Shown here piece by piece: positions 34,251 through 47,230 of a stretch of 64,000 bases of DNA. Source of the stretch: Uranotaenia lowii (Eukaryota > Arthropoda > Insecta > Diptera > Culicidae); the NCBI RefSeq assembly GCF_029784155.1, contig NC_073692.1, positions 326,091,406 to 326,155,405 of the forward strand, read 5' to 3'. Position 1 is the first letter of the stretch. Each line of letters starts with the position of its first letter. Both the position numbers and the translations under genes were made by a program. The notes under the pieces were generated by a model. It had not been told where the DNA came from. It worked only from the letters and a program-made list of their open reading frames with translations, and ran no database searches.

Positions 34251-36039
34251 AGTTATATTTTTTTTGCTCACGTCTCACTGCGAAAGTTCCCAATGTTTCG
34301 TTGAGACCCCCGAGAAAGCTTTTCCGACCGAACCGATCAAAACAAAACAAACTCTTCGGTTAAAGCTTCCCATTCAGCTTCGGAACTAAGTAAGAAAGCC
34401 GGTTTCCAGTTTCATCCACCCAACTTTTCCTCCCCAGCGAGATACCTCATAGAGAAACAGCTGATCGCTCGTTGAAAGTTTGAAGTTATACTAACTTCGG
34501 CTGACGATCCACGATCGAGCACATGGCATGGCGATTTCCGATGGCTTGGTCGGAATCAAAACAATCTTTCGCACCAGCAAGTTTAGTCACCGTCGGACCT
34601 TCACGGTGGGCGAAAGTGCTTTTCGGACTTGATTCCGGTGGCGATCATTCGATCGAAGTGTCAGCTCCGCTCTTTAGTCTCTAACGCAATATACTGAATT
34701 GGGAAGTGTGCCTAGTAGGTGTCCTTACTGGAGTGGAAGAAAGTATGGCTTTGAAGGCTTGTTTGTGATGCGTATACCACCTTACATGACACGTTTCGCT
34801 GCACATTGGGAAAGCCGATGTTATTTTTTTTAGTGTTTTGATTATTATTGGCTTCAACTCAAACTTAGTTGCTATTGTGAGGAAAATAGTTGCGAATTAT
34901 GTGCAGATTTTTTTTTATGTTTTGCTGCAATTGCAAACTGGATCGAGGCGCGCTTTTCGATGAGCACCGGAATTTAGTAGTTTGAGTTGGCGGAAAAGTG
35001 ATATGCACCAAAGTGAGTGTCCAGCATGTTTCATTTTCTTCCCTCACCTCATTCGCACAAAGCCGTTTTATGGTATTTCAAACTTGCGGAAGATTAAATG
35101 TCAGCGGCCGGCTCAGAAAATGCATCAATTTCTGGTGCTGGTCAAAAGCATCGCTAATTTGCCTTTTTGATATGTAAATTTAGTGAAAACGAAATCGGAA
35201 CCGGTCGTATGTCAGAGGAAAGAGCTGCCCGACTCGAGAGTTGTGATGCGCATCCGACCTTGAATGAAGACAGAGCGGCAAGAGATAAGCTTGAACCCGA
35301 AAAAAGTGATCTAGTTTTTGGGAATTAGTCTACGGGTTTACAAGTGGCTTCCGGTAAATAAAATCATAAAAAAAACCTGGACTCCACTATAACGAACTGT
35401 GCTTATAGTGGATGCCCACTTCAAGTGATAAAAAGTGAAAAGTGCTTTTCGACGAATGTTTTTTTTGGTTTTTTCCTCTTCTAGTAGGTATAACTAAACC
35501 TGATTGGTGAATGAAGGTAAACCCATAATAGCGTTTCCCGGATTATTTTTTTTCATACTCAGACTGCACCAATCTGTGGATCGTTGTTGCAACTGGATTG
35601 TGTTCAGCTCCATCAACGGTGGAGGAAGCTCCAACCTGTATCGGTTGCAATTGAAAGGTGTCCCACATAGCGGGTTTTCGCTTACTCAGGTGTTTATTGT
35701 GCATTCTGTCTCTTCCGATACACAGCACTGTATGACGACTCCCTAGCTTGGTGATCCAAAAAGACTGATCGGAAGTGTTTCTCCCGTGTAAGTGTCTGTG
35801 AATGTGTTTATCGGTTATGCAGTTGCTGATTGGATCGAAATAGGAAAATTGCAAATAGCTTGACAACTGGAACATCGTTGAAAATTGAACAACTGTTGAA
35901 CGAGTTGGAGTGAATGATAGCTAGCACAGCTTTAAATGTTTACAAATATATTGAGTGATTTCATCTGGATCGAGTGGAGCGATCTGTTGAACAATTGAAC
36001 CTGTGGTTTGGAATTTGCATTCATGCTTGTTGGATCAAG
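34250..36039 (+). promoter_or_regulatory. Putative promoter and non-coding first exon with splice donor
   Basis: The block is unique and less AT-rich than its neighbours. From about 35.17 kb it has the texture of an insect 5' UTR: GTGAAAACGAAATCGG, AAGTGATAAAAAGTG and AAAAGTGCTTTTCG. It ends with AAG|GTAAAT at 36039/36040, a good donor, after which the sequence turns AT-rich and repetitive as an intron would. All frames contain stops, so no protein is predicted. The downstream exons would lie beyond the window. This is inference from texture and one splice site. Confidence 0.4.
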
Positions 36040-36329
36040 GTAAATTATATTTTAAGATTTCAATTTAAAAAAAAAATCTATTTTAAAACCTTATTAACCG
36101 CAATATTGAATAACGAACGGAGTCATGCACTTTAACTAATTATGCGTGCTAAAAACCTTAGATAAAAATTTAATAACTTTATTTTTTAAATTTTTTTATT
36201 CACGAAAATCACTTTAGAATCGAAATTACTTTTTCTTAAGCCGCTTTAATTACCCAAAATGGTAACGATGAGGAGCTGAAGCTCTCTTTTTGAGCGATAG
36301 CTCTTCACGGAAAGAAAAGTATAGTATTT

Positions 36330-37400
36330 CTTACAATAATCCACTTATATTCCATCATATTTCTGATGGAATATCGACCAACTATAAATATGAAGCTTTC
36401 AATTATACATATGTACATTGGATTATCTGTTTGTTTTTTTTTTGCATTCAACTTTACAGATAATACATTCAACTACCTATATGTTTATGATTGATTTTAA
36501 GCATTAAACAATAAACATTATAGATTCAACTATAATCGTGAGTTTGATCTTCTGCCTTCAACCATAAGTATAGAATATCCAGCTATAAGGGTAAAGTTTA
36601 TTTAACCATAGATATGATAGATGCAATTATATTTTTATGATTGATTTCATGATTCTAACTATGGATATTGTATGTAGATTTGCCTTGTCTATTAACCTCT
36701 ACTGCATTATATTTTCGGCATAAGAATTTTATATTTTCACACAATTTTTAAATTTATTAAACTACAGTAATATAAGAGTAACAGTAATAAAAGAAATTTA
36801 GATTATAAACTCGTATTCAGCGTGATAAATTCAGATATGTAAACCTACTACACGGAAAACAATTTTTTCTGCAGTCAACTTCGCGACCTTAATCTATTAG
36901 TTGTCCCTGGAGCACAGAAGCCGGATCCGACAGCGCACTTGAATTTATTCAGCACGAATCCGCCCATTTTCGATTTGACACAAAACCAAATTCAAAGTAT
37001 CGTATAGAGATACACAAATTGAATTGAAATCTAGCCAATTGGAAACATCAACCACCTGATGAATCTATTATATTTATAGTTGAATACCTAGAATCCACCC
37101 TAGAATTGAAGTTCAATCTATCATATTTACAGTTAAATCAATTATACCATTATATTTGAATCTATTATATTTATAGTTGATTGCTGGAAGTCAATCATTC
37201 GTTTGTAATTGAATCTATTATTTATAGTTGAATGCCTGAATTCAATTATTCAACTGAAGTTGAATCTTTCATATTTATAGTTGAATCAATCATACTATTA
37301 TAGTTGAATTTATAATATTTATAGTTGATTGCATAAGGTCAACCAGCAGTTTATAGTTGAATCTATTATATTTATAGTTGTATGCGTAAAAATCAACTAA
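36330..37400. repeat. Inverted pair of ATAGTTGAAT-type tandem arrays
   Basis: On the right (37060-37390) the unit ATTATATTTATAGTTGAAT recurs about ten times with spacing near 30-60 bp. On the left (36340-36670) the reverse orientation predominates (TTCAACTATAA, CAACTATAAATATGAA, CAACTACCTATATG). Between them is about 0.4 kb of AT-rich sequence. The arrangement resembles a MITE with subterminal tandem repeats. It is non-coding. Confidence 0.6.
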
Positions 37401-40400
37401 ACTTCGATGATTAATATAAAAAGCATTGGAACAACTGTCGTCTTTTTCTCCGTGTTATGCTCATTGCTATAATAATATCTACAGGCAAAAAAATCCTTAG
37501 AAATCTTATTTGGTGAATTTTATTCCAATAAACATCCTACTGTCAATATGAACCTTTTTATGTGAGTTCGTGGCGTCAGGTGCTAATTCCTTTAAACCCT
37601 TTTAAGCTTGAAATGTTAGCTCAGATGAACTGCGACCGGTCTATCGATCTGAACTGAAATTTGTTCCCTGGAACGTTTTCCGGATTTAAAATTACATAAT
37701 GAAATAGTACTGGTCACGTCACGTGATTTAGAGCAATCCTCAATGTTTTAGATTTATGAACTTGAATTCTTTTCCAAAATTGTGCCGAAGCGCTCAAATT
37801 TTCAGTTTTTTAACCCTCAAAAATTAACATAGGAAGGCCATGGAAAATCGGAAAAAATCGAAATTTCTTTTTTTATCAAAATAGAAATTTCGAATTTTTC
37901 TCAAATGGCTTTGAAATCATGAAACGTCGAGATCTGGTGTTATCTCGAAATTTTTTTTGGCCACAAATCGACTTTCTGGGACTTTTTTTTTTCAGGAAAC
38001 TGACGAAGTTGGGCGAGATAACACCAGATGTCGAAGTTTTATGCGTTTTGAGTCATTTGGCATCAAAATTAAAATTTCGATTTCACAAATTTTCTTTGGT
38101 TTCCCCTTTGGAGATTTTTTGAAAAATTTAATTTAAATTTTTACACAATTTTTTTTTTAGATAACACCAGATGAAAATTTTGAGTTTTTTGATTTCCTTT
38201 GGCCCCCCATGATGATTTTTGAAGGTTCGATTGACACCGGTTAGTTTTTTTCCAAACTACAAAATGTATATGATAGGTTTTCGAAATTTGACATGACTCA
38301 TTTAGCTGCCATCCCAATGTACTGTACATACATATAAAACATATTTCGAATATTGAGCCATTTGAGTTTGGTTTATCTTTCATGACTCATGCTTATTATG
38401 ATGATTTTTTCTGTTGTAATCAAACAAAACTAATAAAGGCATTTGAAACATGTACAGAGAAGAGTTTTGAAAATCTAAAAAAAATTGTAAAATATTAGTT
38501 TTTAAACCCGATATCAAGTTGCGAATAGAAGTTGTGATTCGACTCTTCTATCTCTTCATTCTCCTCAAAATAAGAACTTAAGTCCGCTTGAAAAGTCTCA
38601 ACACTCTACAACGGTGAAGAAAACGTTAGTAACTAATGCATACCATTATAATGGTATCAAGTAGCACAAAAAAATCGTATATCGTGATGAAAAATATATA
38701 TAATATAGCACTGTTTTCATAAAAAAAATTATTTGGAACTCTTCCATTATTGAGTGACGGTAACCTTTTGGTAGAATTACACAATATCAAATTACGGAAT
38801 TTTAATTAATCCTTATCACACTTTTTTTTTAATAAACGAATAGAATTTCAAATAAACTTTATGTTTTCTCCAGACTTGGTTTTTCGTGTAGTTATTTTAG
38901 ATTTAGGTGATTTTTTTTCCCAAAAGATATAGAGAACAATATAGACTTCGGTTATATAAAAAAAAAACTTCGCGGGACACAAAAATTCAGCCGCGGGACA
39001 CGATTTCACCACCCATGCTTTAGATGAAAGCAGGCAAGTTTTTTTTTGTTATTTTTCAAAGCTCTTTTTATTTTTAGCTATTGTTTTTAACTTTTTTTTG
39101 AAGATTTTTCTATTTTGATTATTTTATTAGAATACTGATCTAAATTTCGATGTTTTTGTGAGTATCGATTAAAATTACAATTAAAAATGTCCAAAATAAA
39201 TCAATTGAAAAATTATTTTTTAAGAAACAATTGATTTAAAAACTATTTCAGAAAATGCATATTTGAACAATCCTCAAAGAATACTTACTTTGCTTGTTAA
39301 AATATCTGAACTAATATTTTTTTTAATTGACTTGTGCTTTCGGCTGATTGACTGTATTTCAAAATAAGTTATTTCTATATTTTTTTGAAGAAGTAAGAAG
39401 AAGAATTCGGAAAAATTTGTGCAATCTATGAAAATTTAAAATAATTGTTAAAGATGGTATAGATTAAAGTATTGGAATAAATATGAGATATGAGACCGTA
39501 ACAAACTGTGATACACCTATGTATGGCTCCATATTTTTATTTTGTCCCTTTTTGGTCTCCAAGTAATATTGTCAAAAATGAGATGAAACAGAAATTTTTA
39601 CACATAATTTCTGCCAAAAAAAAATTCAAATGGATTAATTTGAAATATCTCTTTGACCACTATGTTTGTCCTTTTGTTTATATGATCACGTTTGTCACTT
39701 TTGTTTATATAATTTAAAGCCAAGTATTTCTTGGAAAAAATTTTAATCATTAAAAAAAATTAAATTCCGAATCCAAAGAAACGTAGTACAAAATGATAGT
39801 TTGATTTATCAGCTTTCAAAAAAGCAGCCAGAAATGCATTTTTGAATTGTTAGTGCATCGGCAGGGATTTTTTGTAACTAGCATTTTGCTAATCTTTATT
39901 CCTCTTTTCTTTTTAGGAATACATATTTCCATCCAGCTCTAATATTTTTAAACAAAGTTTGAAAAATTTTTGATTTTTATAAGAAAAATCAGAAAACAAA
40001 AAGCTATTTTCTTAACACTGAAGCAATTTTGGTCTTCGAAAAATATTGTTGATCCTCTTAGAGTTCATTCAAGGGATACCCTGGAGAGCAGATTTTTTAT
40101 GCATGAATATGAATTGCAGTCTGAAGTCTATATTGCATGAATATAAATTCCTTGTAGTTTTGGGTCACATTATAATTAATACAAAATTTCATATTTTTTA
40201 CTTTACTTGTATAATTATTACAGTAAACCATAGTTGCTCTACAGTCCGATTTAATTTTTTAATATTTGGTAACAACAAAATCTCTACTTGTCTAACTTAT
40301 TATTGTACAATCGAGATGAACAAAAAAAAAGGTTATTTGATTTATGGTTCTCTTTATGTTAAACCACTGATAAGGTTAAACTATAGTATACGACAAAAAT

Positions 40401-40650
40401 ATAAAGAAGGAGTATTCAAAACTCTGTTGACGCGATAAAATTTTACTATTGTGCGGGCTAAGCGCATCATTACATTTGGATGCTGCCTTATAATAAATTC
40501 AACGTCAAAATAATATTTTAGAGATTACCGATTCAAACGTAAACTGCACTCTAGAAACAGATGACGTGATATTTAATTCGAAGATTCGTTCTATCATGTT
40601 CAATAATCATATGTGGTTTAGTGTTTTTTTATGTTCAATTTTTAAAATGA
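37401..40650. other. Long AT-rich non-coding stretch
   Basis: I see no gene. Near 37.92-38.16 kb three copies of a GATAACACCAGAT-like word (two inverted) hint at an old inverted repeat. The remainder, with many poly(T) runs, shows nothing I can name. Confidence 0.4.
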
Positions 40651-40656
40651 GAATAT

Positions 40657-40905
40657 GGCCGTAACAAATTTCAAATCCTTCTTTTGTCACTTGGAGTTGG
40701 AAAATCGCGAGGGGGTAATAAAAAATAATGCGAAAAACAAATAAATTGGAATAAATTGCACGAAACCTTGTATGCAAATAAAAAAGCATACTGTATCATT
40801 GCACAAAACCTATAAATCAAGTAATTTTTTATCGAAAAATTCAATAAAATCAAGAATCCAAAAAGGTGGAATAACTTCCAACTTCTAAAATTTGAAAAGA
40901 TTTTT
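40657..40905 (+). repeat. One-ended copy of the AGGCYGAAC MITE
   Basis: GGCCGTAACAAATTTCAAAT leads into CTTCTTTTGTCACTTGGAG, TCGCGAGGGGGTAATAAAAA, and a block ending TAAATCAAGTAATTTTTTAT. This matches the reverse complement of 63590-63841 over its whole length. The opposite end is missing. Confidence 0.65.
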
Positions 40906-41645
40906 GAAAAATATATGGAAAAATGGTCAAACACAACAACTTAAAAGCGTGTTTTCTCGAAACCATCATTTATACACTTATACTTCTTAGTGATACTTAG
41001 TGATTGTATGAAGATCCTTTAAAATCAAGCAAATTTGGTACTAGCACTTTTAATATGAGAAATTGTCGGTCATTTCTGAAATATGAGAGTTTGTATTTCG
41101 ACCGCTAAACATTTTTAATAGGAGGCCCTCAGAGCCAAAGGGCTATAAGCGCACAATTGATTGATTTTGAGTTTATAATGCCAAACGATTTTTCATATGT
41201 CTAACTATATTTGGTGATTTTGTCAGATATTTTAAATTTTTTCTACAAACTTTTAAATTCGAAATAAAACATTTCGAAAAATGTATTAAAAATTACCAAA
41301 CACAACAGCTTAAAAGTGCATTTTCTAGATATTAGCTTTTTAGTACTTTTGGATTCCAAGGGCCTCATTTGTAAACTGACATGATGGGAATGAAAAATAA
41401 TGAGTACATTAGGTATATCAATTTGAGAGAAGATTGCATAACTGAATGACATCGACACTTAGTATCAATTGTGCATATGACTCTACATATTTAAGTGATG
41501 GACATAAGTTTTCGACATAAGCCGTCGCTTATGTATCAACACTTTTTAAAAATTTAAAATTACTCTAAATAGTTTATGATATTAACATTTCTTATGTGAA
41601 TTATAAAGTTTCCAATGCTGTTCTTCATAACATTGGAAGGAATAT
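40906..41645. other. AT-rich non-coding stretch
   Basis: Two similar pieces (near 40930 and 41300, both with ACACAACA-CTTAAAAG-GTGTTTTCT-like wording) suggest an internal duplication. No gene is seen. Confidence 0.35.
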
Positions 41646-41650
41646 GTTAA

Positions 41651-42075
41651 AACTATAGACACTATAGTTTCATATAGTCTGGAAAAGAGAATGGCGGGAG
41701 CCAACCGAACTGTCATTCGCGGGAGCCAATCGAGCAAACTTTGTAAATATTGAAAATCTTAGTTGAAGTATTGTGACTCACAAAGCTTTTTTGGCTTTTT
41801 AGTTACATTAACTATAGTTGTTTAACATAATTTTCACTATTTTTTCACCTATAGATAATAATATATTTTTCAAATACGATTTAGAATTCAATAAATTTAA
41901 ATAGCATTTAGTTCACGAATCTAAAAAGCTGTGTTATATTTTGCAGCTGAAGAGAGTTATGAAGAGTTTGAACATTATCATAGAATGCTCGATTGGCTCC
42001 GCGCGAATGACAGTTCGATTGGCTCCCGTCATTCTTTTTTTTTCCAGACTATATGAAATTATAGTGTCTATAGTT
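41651..42075. mobile_element. 425-bp MITE with inverted ends of about 90 bp
   Basis: The left arm reads AACTATAGACACTATAGTTT, CATATAGTCTGG, GGCGGGAGCCAACCGAACTG and TCATTCGCGGGAGCCAATCG. The right arm is its near-perfect inverse (to 42075). Each arm contains two copies of GCGGGAGCCAAYCGA-like sequence, giving GC-rich spots in an AT-rich setting. The interior of about 240 bp is non-coding. No clear duplication apart from a possible TA is seen. Confidence 0.75.
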
Positions 42076-43200
42076 GACACTACTAAAACTTCAATAGAAC
42101 ACTAAAAAGATCGAATATGTAGGGGAGACTGAGGATACTTAATCCCTGTTTATACTTGATTTCTCAGCTATATTTTAAAACTGGAATGTATTACAAAAAT
42201 CAAATGTTCAAGAAAATGTATGGACATGTTAATCGTTAGATTATGATATGAACTTCTTAATGTCATATTTTCAAAGCAATTTTTTTAGGAAAAAGTTTTC
42301 CAAAATGTATTTTATGAGTCCACTTGATCCCTCGAGTCGAAAAAGATATATTTTTCTTCTGAATGTATGTTGATCATTGCTAAGCACGCAATTATAACTA
42401 TTCATCCAATGATTATATTTTATTCAATAACTTCTTCATAAAAAGAACTCGAAAATGTGCTTTTATCTAAAAATAAAAAAAATGCGCCTTTAAGTATGCA
42501 ATGACTAGAGGATAGAAGACAAACTTTTAGATTTTGTTTGTCTAACACTGAAAACAAATGAATTGAAAACAAATATGACTCTTAAATGTGGAAAAATGGA
42601 ACTTTTTTCTTTAGATTTTGCATGATTTTGTTCCAAAGCTTGGGCACCCTGATTAAAAGATCAAATCTACTTTAATTTTCAAAACATCCTAATTTTTTTA
42701 GTCCCACGATAACGCTTCTAGTTCATCTACGGGTTCATGTATCGATCTTACTTCTGCACTTTATTAACTTGAAGTTACACGCTGTCGAAAAAAAACAAAA
42801 GGCGATCTACAATTTTTTTTTTCAAAAAGCTTTGATGAAAATAAGAAAAAGGGATCAGGTATTCCCAACCTCTCTACTTATGTCCATCAGTGTATGTTTG
42901 CCAGAATGTAATATGAGGCCCTTAAAGAGCAGCAAAAATAACTAGTGGATCCCGTAAATTTTTTTTATTTTCCTTAAGGATCGCAGATGTACGGGATAAA
43001 TTTTTCAATAACTGTACACCAACTGTCGTGGATGACACAAAAATGTTAAAACGTCTATACCTATTATTTGTTTTCTAAAGTTTCAAATTCCCTTGATTGA
43101 TCTACTATGAGAGAATCAATATCTGTCTTACAGTATGATGGACAATATTCGAGATATGATCTTCATCGTCTTACAAAATTATGAGTACCAACAGCGTAAG
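42076..43200. other. AT-rich non-coding stretch
   Basis: I see no gene and no defined repeat ends. Confidence 0.4.
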
Positions 43201-44560
43201 GTTAACTGTCATTATCTAAGATCAAATTAAATTAAATTTTGTTACCCGTTTCTTTGCTGTAAAACAATGACAGCCAACGTTTCACACCTCTACCTCTAAT
43301 TTGTTGCTTGATAGCATGATAATCTCATTACTTCACCGAGCAGACATTTGTCGCCCATTCAAAACAATAACAGCCCATTTTCACTCCATTAGCACTCCCA
43401 TCAAGATCCACCCGTCCGAGATCGCTTCCTACCGAATGGCGAACACAAAACAATTTCAAAATGCCCTCAGGAAATTGCTTTACCGTACCTGAATAGACAC
43501 TGGTTGCCCATTGGGAGGGCGATAGCTCAATTGCAATTCACCGCACCTCAAGCCATTGATGGTTAAATGATTCAAACCCGAAACTCGTGGCTCCCCCCTT
43601 CCGCACTGATTGAGGGAAAATAGTGCAAGGAGGATTGTCCAAAAAGGCCGCCTTGTTTCATTTTCCGCGACACCTCCCGCGGGGAAACTCTATCGAATGC
43701 ATCAGAAGTAGCCTCAACAGCGAGCGTTTTGGTTTGCCAATGATGGGCAAATGTTGTTCCCACATTTCAAATAGTGGCGAAATGCCATTAAAACTCTCAC
43801 TCAAAACATCAATCATCTGCGTTTCTGCCATTAGCAAATGCGGGAACCAAACAAAATCACTTGTTGTAGGGTTCACGAGTACTTTTGCCGGGGTGTGTAC
43901 CGTTGAGCAATGTGAATTATTCTTCCCTTTGGGCCTACAGCATTAATCATCTGCGTGCAATTGTTTGTTTCTGCATAAAATTGAAGCAAAATTGTTAAGA
44001 AGTGTGCCGCGCATCCTAATAGTTTAAATTGCCTATAGGTAGGCAAAACAAGTTATGTTTTGGAAAAAAAAACATAAGGCGACCGTCAGTTTCTGGCATA
44101 TGCATGTTATTACAAGTCTTTTCAAATAGACTATGAATAAAATAATTAATCTATCATCATCAAAAAAATTTAAAAGTTGCTGTTTCTAAAATTTGTTTTA
44201 TCAATATTCTCGACCCAACTCAGAGTCACTCCCTAGTATGGTACCCTTGAGTAATGGTAGAAAAGCATCAAATGAAACAAAATCCCTTCGCATTTGAATG
44301 GAGTGCCTTTCTCACCTTCGCTCTGAACTTTCTGCTGCAATCGATGCTGACCGGGTGATGACCGTTTGACCGATTGTTATTGGTTTGGTTTCACACTTGA
44401 TTCCAACATTAAATTAGCTACCTACTTATCCACTCTGGTTCAGCTTTCGCTTTCGAGATGCGATAATATGGCTGCTGCTGGAAAATTGCATCTGCCAAAT
44501 TGGGGAATTGTTAGCAAAGGTAGATTGGGGTTGGTTGGTGGAATTTGATGATAGTAGAAA
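43201..44560. promoter_or_regulatory. Unique, less AT-rich block; possible regulatory DNA
   Basis: The composition is balanced and no repeat family of the window enters it. Open frames of 60-107 codons occur on both strands, but none looks like a protein family or has paired splice sites. Words such as GAGGGCGATAGCTCAATTGC and GCGACACCTCCCGCGGGG contrast with the surroundings. It may be a conserved non-coding element or an unlinked non-coding exon. Confidence 0.3.
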
Positions 44561-46130
44561 ATTGAATGAGATGTGCATTTTTACTTAATATAAAAAGCTA
44601 CGACAACGAACAAGTTTAATTTCAGGAAGAGGAAATTTGGTGATTGACGTTGTCAAATCACAGAAAATCTGAAATTTCTCAAAATTTTCCTCGCAGAATA
44701 TGAGTCTCAAGACATTAATGAAAAATTTAACAGATTTAACATATTTTTGAAAAAAAAAATCTCCACGTTTTAACTGCCAGGTACTCAGTTTGGGAAAGCT
44801 CATGAGGTTGAAAATCTCTAGAGTGAAATTATTATTTTTTGAATCTCAGTCTGATGTTAATCAATCTCTTCGTAAGCATCACAAACAATAACTGTCTTGA
44901 ATGTTGACGTTTTTCAGCATGAGAGTCAAATGCAGAAAATCTACTTTTCCAGTTCAGAAGAAGCTGGACTTACCTAAACTTTTTTAAAGCTTTTGAAATC
45001 ATTCATTTTGGCACTCCATTAATGGAAAGAGCAAATCGCATTAATTTACGTTAAAAAATTCCTATTAATTGAAAGAACCTATAAATAAAAAAAATCGTAA
45101 AAAATAGTAAAAAAGTTGGGAAAATAGCAGACGATTTCTTGCAACAAATCAAATAAAATAACAATCAAAAATCAACACAAACTTTTTCAATATAACCGCA
45201 AGAACGACCAGCATCAGTTCGGAAAGGTTAAAGAGTAACAAGTTTGAGCTCATTTAAAACATACTTAAGAGTGTACTCACAGGCTCATAATTAGTAGAAC
45301 TGCATTTAAATTGATTCTAGATTTCGCTAATTTAATTTAACTTAAAATCACAAAATTTTATTCCAATATTTTGACCAAAAACCACAAAATTCAGCAATTT
45401 TCGGAAATTTATCGACAACCTTATGTAGCGATCAATAATGTTACATAAACTATACAAAAAAAATAAGCAACAACTTATTTGTAAAATTGCTCTTGTTCAC
45501 GTGATTTGTAGCGGTTTGACCCACTGGCATTTCTCGCGCAGTTCGTTTTTTTCATGCAATTTTCACACAAAAAATCTGAGCTTAACATTTTTCATGTTTT
45601 CAAAATTCGGTCAAATGTGTTGTATAATTTGCTTTATTATAAAGCAGCCCTGGAGATACCATGTTTTCTCATTCGGGTAAATTTGCTGTAATTTTTCATG
45701 ATTTTGGCAAAAACGATGTTCAGCAGAATAGTTTTACAAACAAACACCTAAAGGCCGACGAGTAAGCAGCAGGTTCGATTTGATGCTCCAGAGGAATAGT
45801 GATTCAAATCTGGAGCTCGTTGATTTCAAGAAAACATAAACATTATGAAAGACTTTTTAATCATTGAAATGTTTGATTATAAGGCTGATGGCTGGACGTT
45901 GATAAAATAATAATACAAATTTATTTTTTTTAAATAAAAAAATCATCGGGAATTTAAAATAAGTCATATAAATTTAGTTGAAGCAACTTGTTCTAATTAT
46001 TTGCAAGTTAAAACATGTTAAAGTACAAGATTTTTTAATACTGTGTTGTTTATGGTCTAGAAAATAGGATAAAACTTTTCCTGTAAAAAAAAGATATTTA
46101 ATATTGTTCCCAAAATAAAATGTGACTTTG
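44561..46130. other. AT-rich non-coding stretch
   Basis: I see no gene or defined repeat end here. Confidence 0.4.
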
Positions 46131-46139
46131 TCAAATTTA

Positions 46140-46265
46140 GTGATCTTGAAACTATAATCATTTTTTATTGATATTTTCGGTGATCGTAACAGGAAATTTA
46201 TACACTGTTTTTAACGTTTTCGGTCTACTTTTTTGGCCATCCTCAGAAAAGCAAGGACTTTGTTG
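46140..46265 (+). repeat. Short dispersed repeat, copy 1
   Basis: It contains TTTTATTGATATTTTCGGTG, GTTTTTAACGTTTTCGG and GCCATCCTCAGAAAAG. The same series occurs at 56610-56700, inside a tandem array where it interrupts a unit. The end structure is not clear in this copy. Confidence 0.55.
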
Positions 46266-47000
46266 AAAGCTTTAGACGAGACCTCCCAAAATAACAATGA
46301 AGCTTGCAAAAATACAGAACCCTGTATATTTACTTCCACTCGTGTTCTACTAACTGTTAAACTGATTTGAAACTGAAACATTAAATCACCGCACTATGGG
46401 GTTTGAAGCGGCAAAAATCAAAAATAATCTTTATTGTAATGAAAATTGTCATTTACTTGTTTGTGGCTTTATATTAAACTAAGATGTTCTCAATGATTCA
46501 GATCATTACCATAAGTACTTATCGTTCCCCAGCCATAAGACCATAAGACTTAGAAAATTCAAAAAAATTTCTGCAGATCCGATGATATTCAAATCAATAT
46601 TAATCCTATACAAAAAAGTTACACCAAATTCCAATTAATCGTTGAAAAGTTTTTAAGCTTCTTTTTAAAATATTTTTCATTATTACAGGTTAACAAGAAA
46701 GTGTAAAAAAAGAGAAATTTTATGATGTTTTCTAAGGCTTAAAACATTTTGGCCGATTAGAAAAAGGCCCAGCATTTCCCAAATCTGGTATTGACTTTTA
46801 AACAAAACTAAGGACAGTCAGTAGTGACAAAGAAGTCACACTAGTGTGACAAAGTAAAGCTGTTCATAATAAAATCGCCCCTGCCCACATTTTCACCTCT
46901 TGTTTGGTTTCTTCTTCCATAAGCGCTCTAGCTTTGATCATTCCAGCTATCAAAATTTACGTTTCTGTTTAACATTTCAACTTAAAATTAAAATATCAAA
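46266..47000. other. AT-rich non-coding stretch
   Basis: Nothing I can name, apart from sequence leading into the foldback X copy. Confidence 0.35.
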
Positions 47001-47126
47001 TGATGTCTGTAAAATCTCAGTAGAATACTTGTTGAGTTATGCTCCAAATATAAAATTGTGGAATAATATAAAAAGTACTTGTATTTAGATTCAAACATTT
47101 AAGATTGTTCATCAGATTATTCATCA

Positions 47127-47198
47127 ATTTTATTTATTTATTTATTTATTTACTTATTTATTTATTTATTTATTTATTTATTTTTTTATTTATTTATT
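47127..47198 (+). repeat. TTTA microsatellite, tail of the retrotransposon
   Basis: About eighteen TTTA units with two interruptions. It lies immediately at the 3' side of the minus-strand retrotransposon relic, so it most likely arose as its tail. Confidence 0.85.
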
Positions 47199-47230
47199 GT
47201 CTTCGAGAAAAAATGTTTCGCACAGACTTA

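Noticed and set aside
35504..35875. Frames of 80 codons (plus) and 110 codons (minus) in the putative first exon
   Set aside because: They overlap on opposite strands with no family resemblance. The region reads better as untranslated sequence.
40046..40438. 130-codon frame on the plus strand
   Set aside because: AT-driven composition rich in Ile, Phe, Tyr and Asn with no motif. It probably occurs by chance.
43572..43946. Frames of 63-107 codons on both strands
   Set aside because: No family, no splice sites, and mutual overlap. The block may be regulatory, but a protein is not supported.
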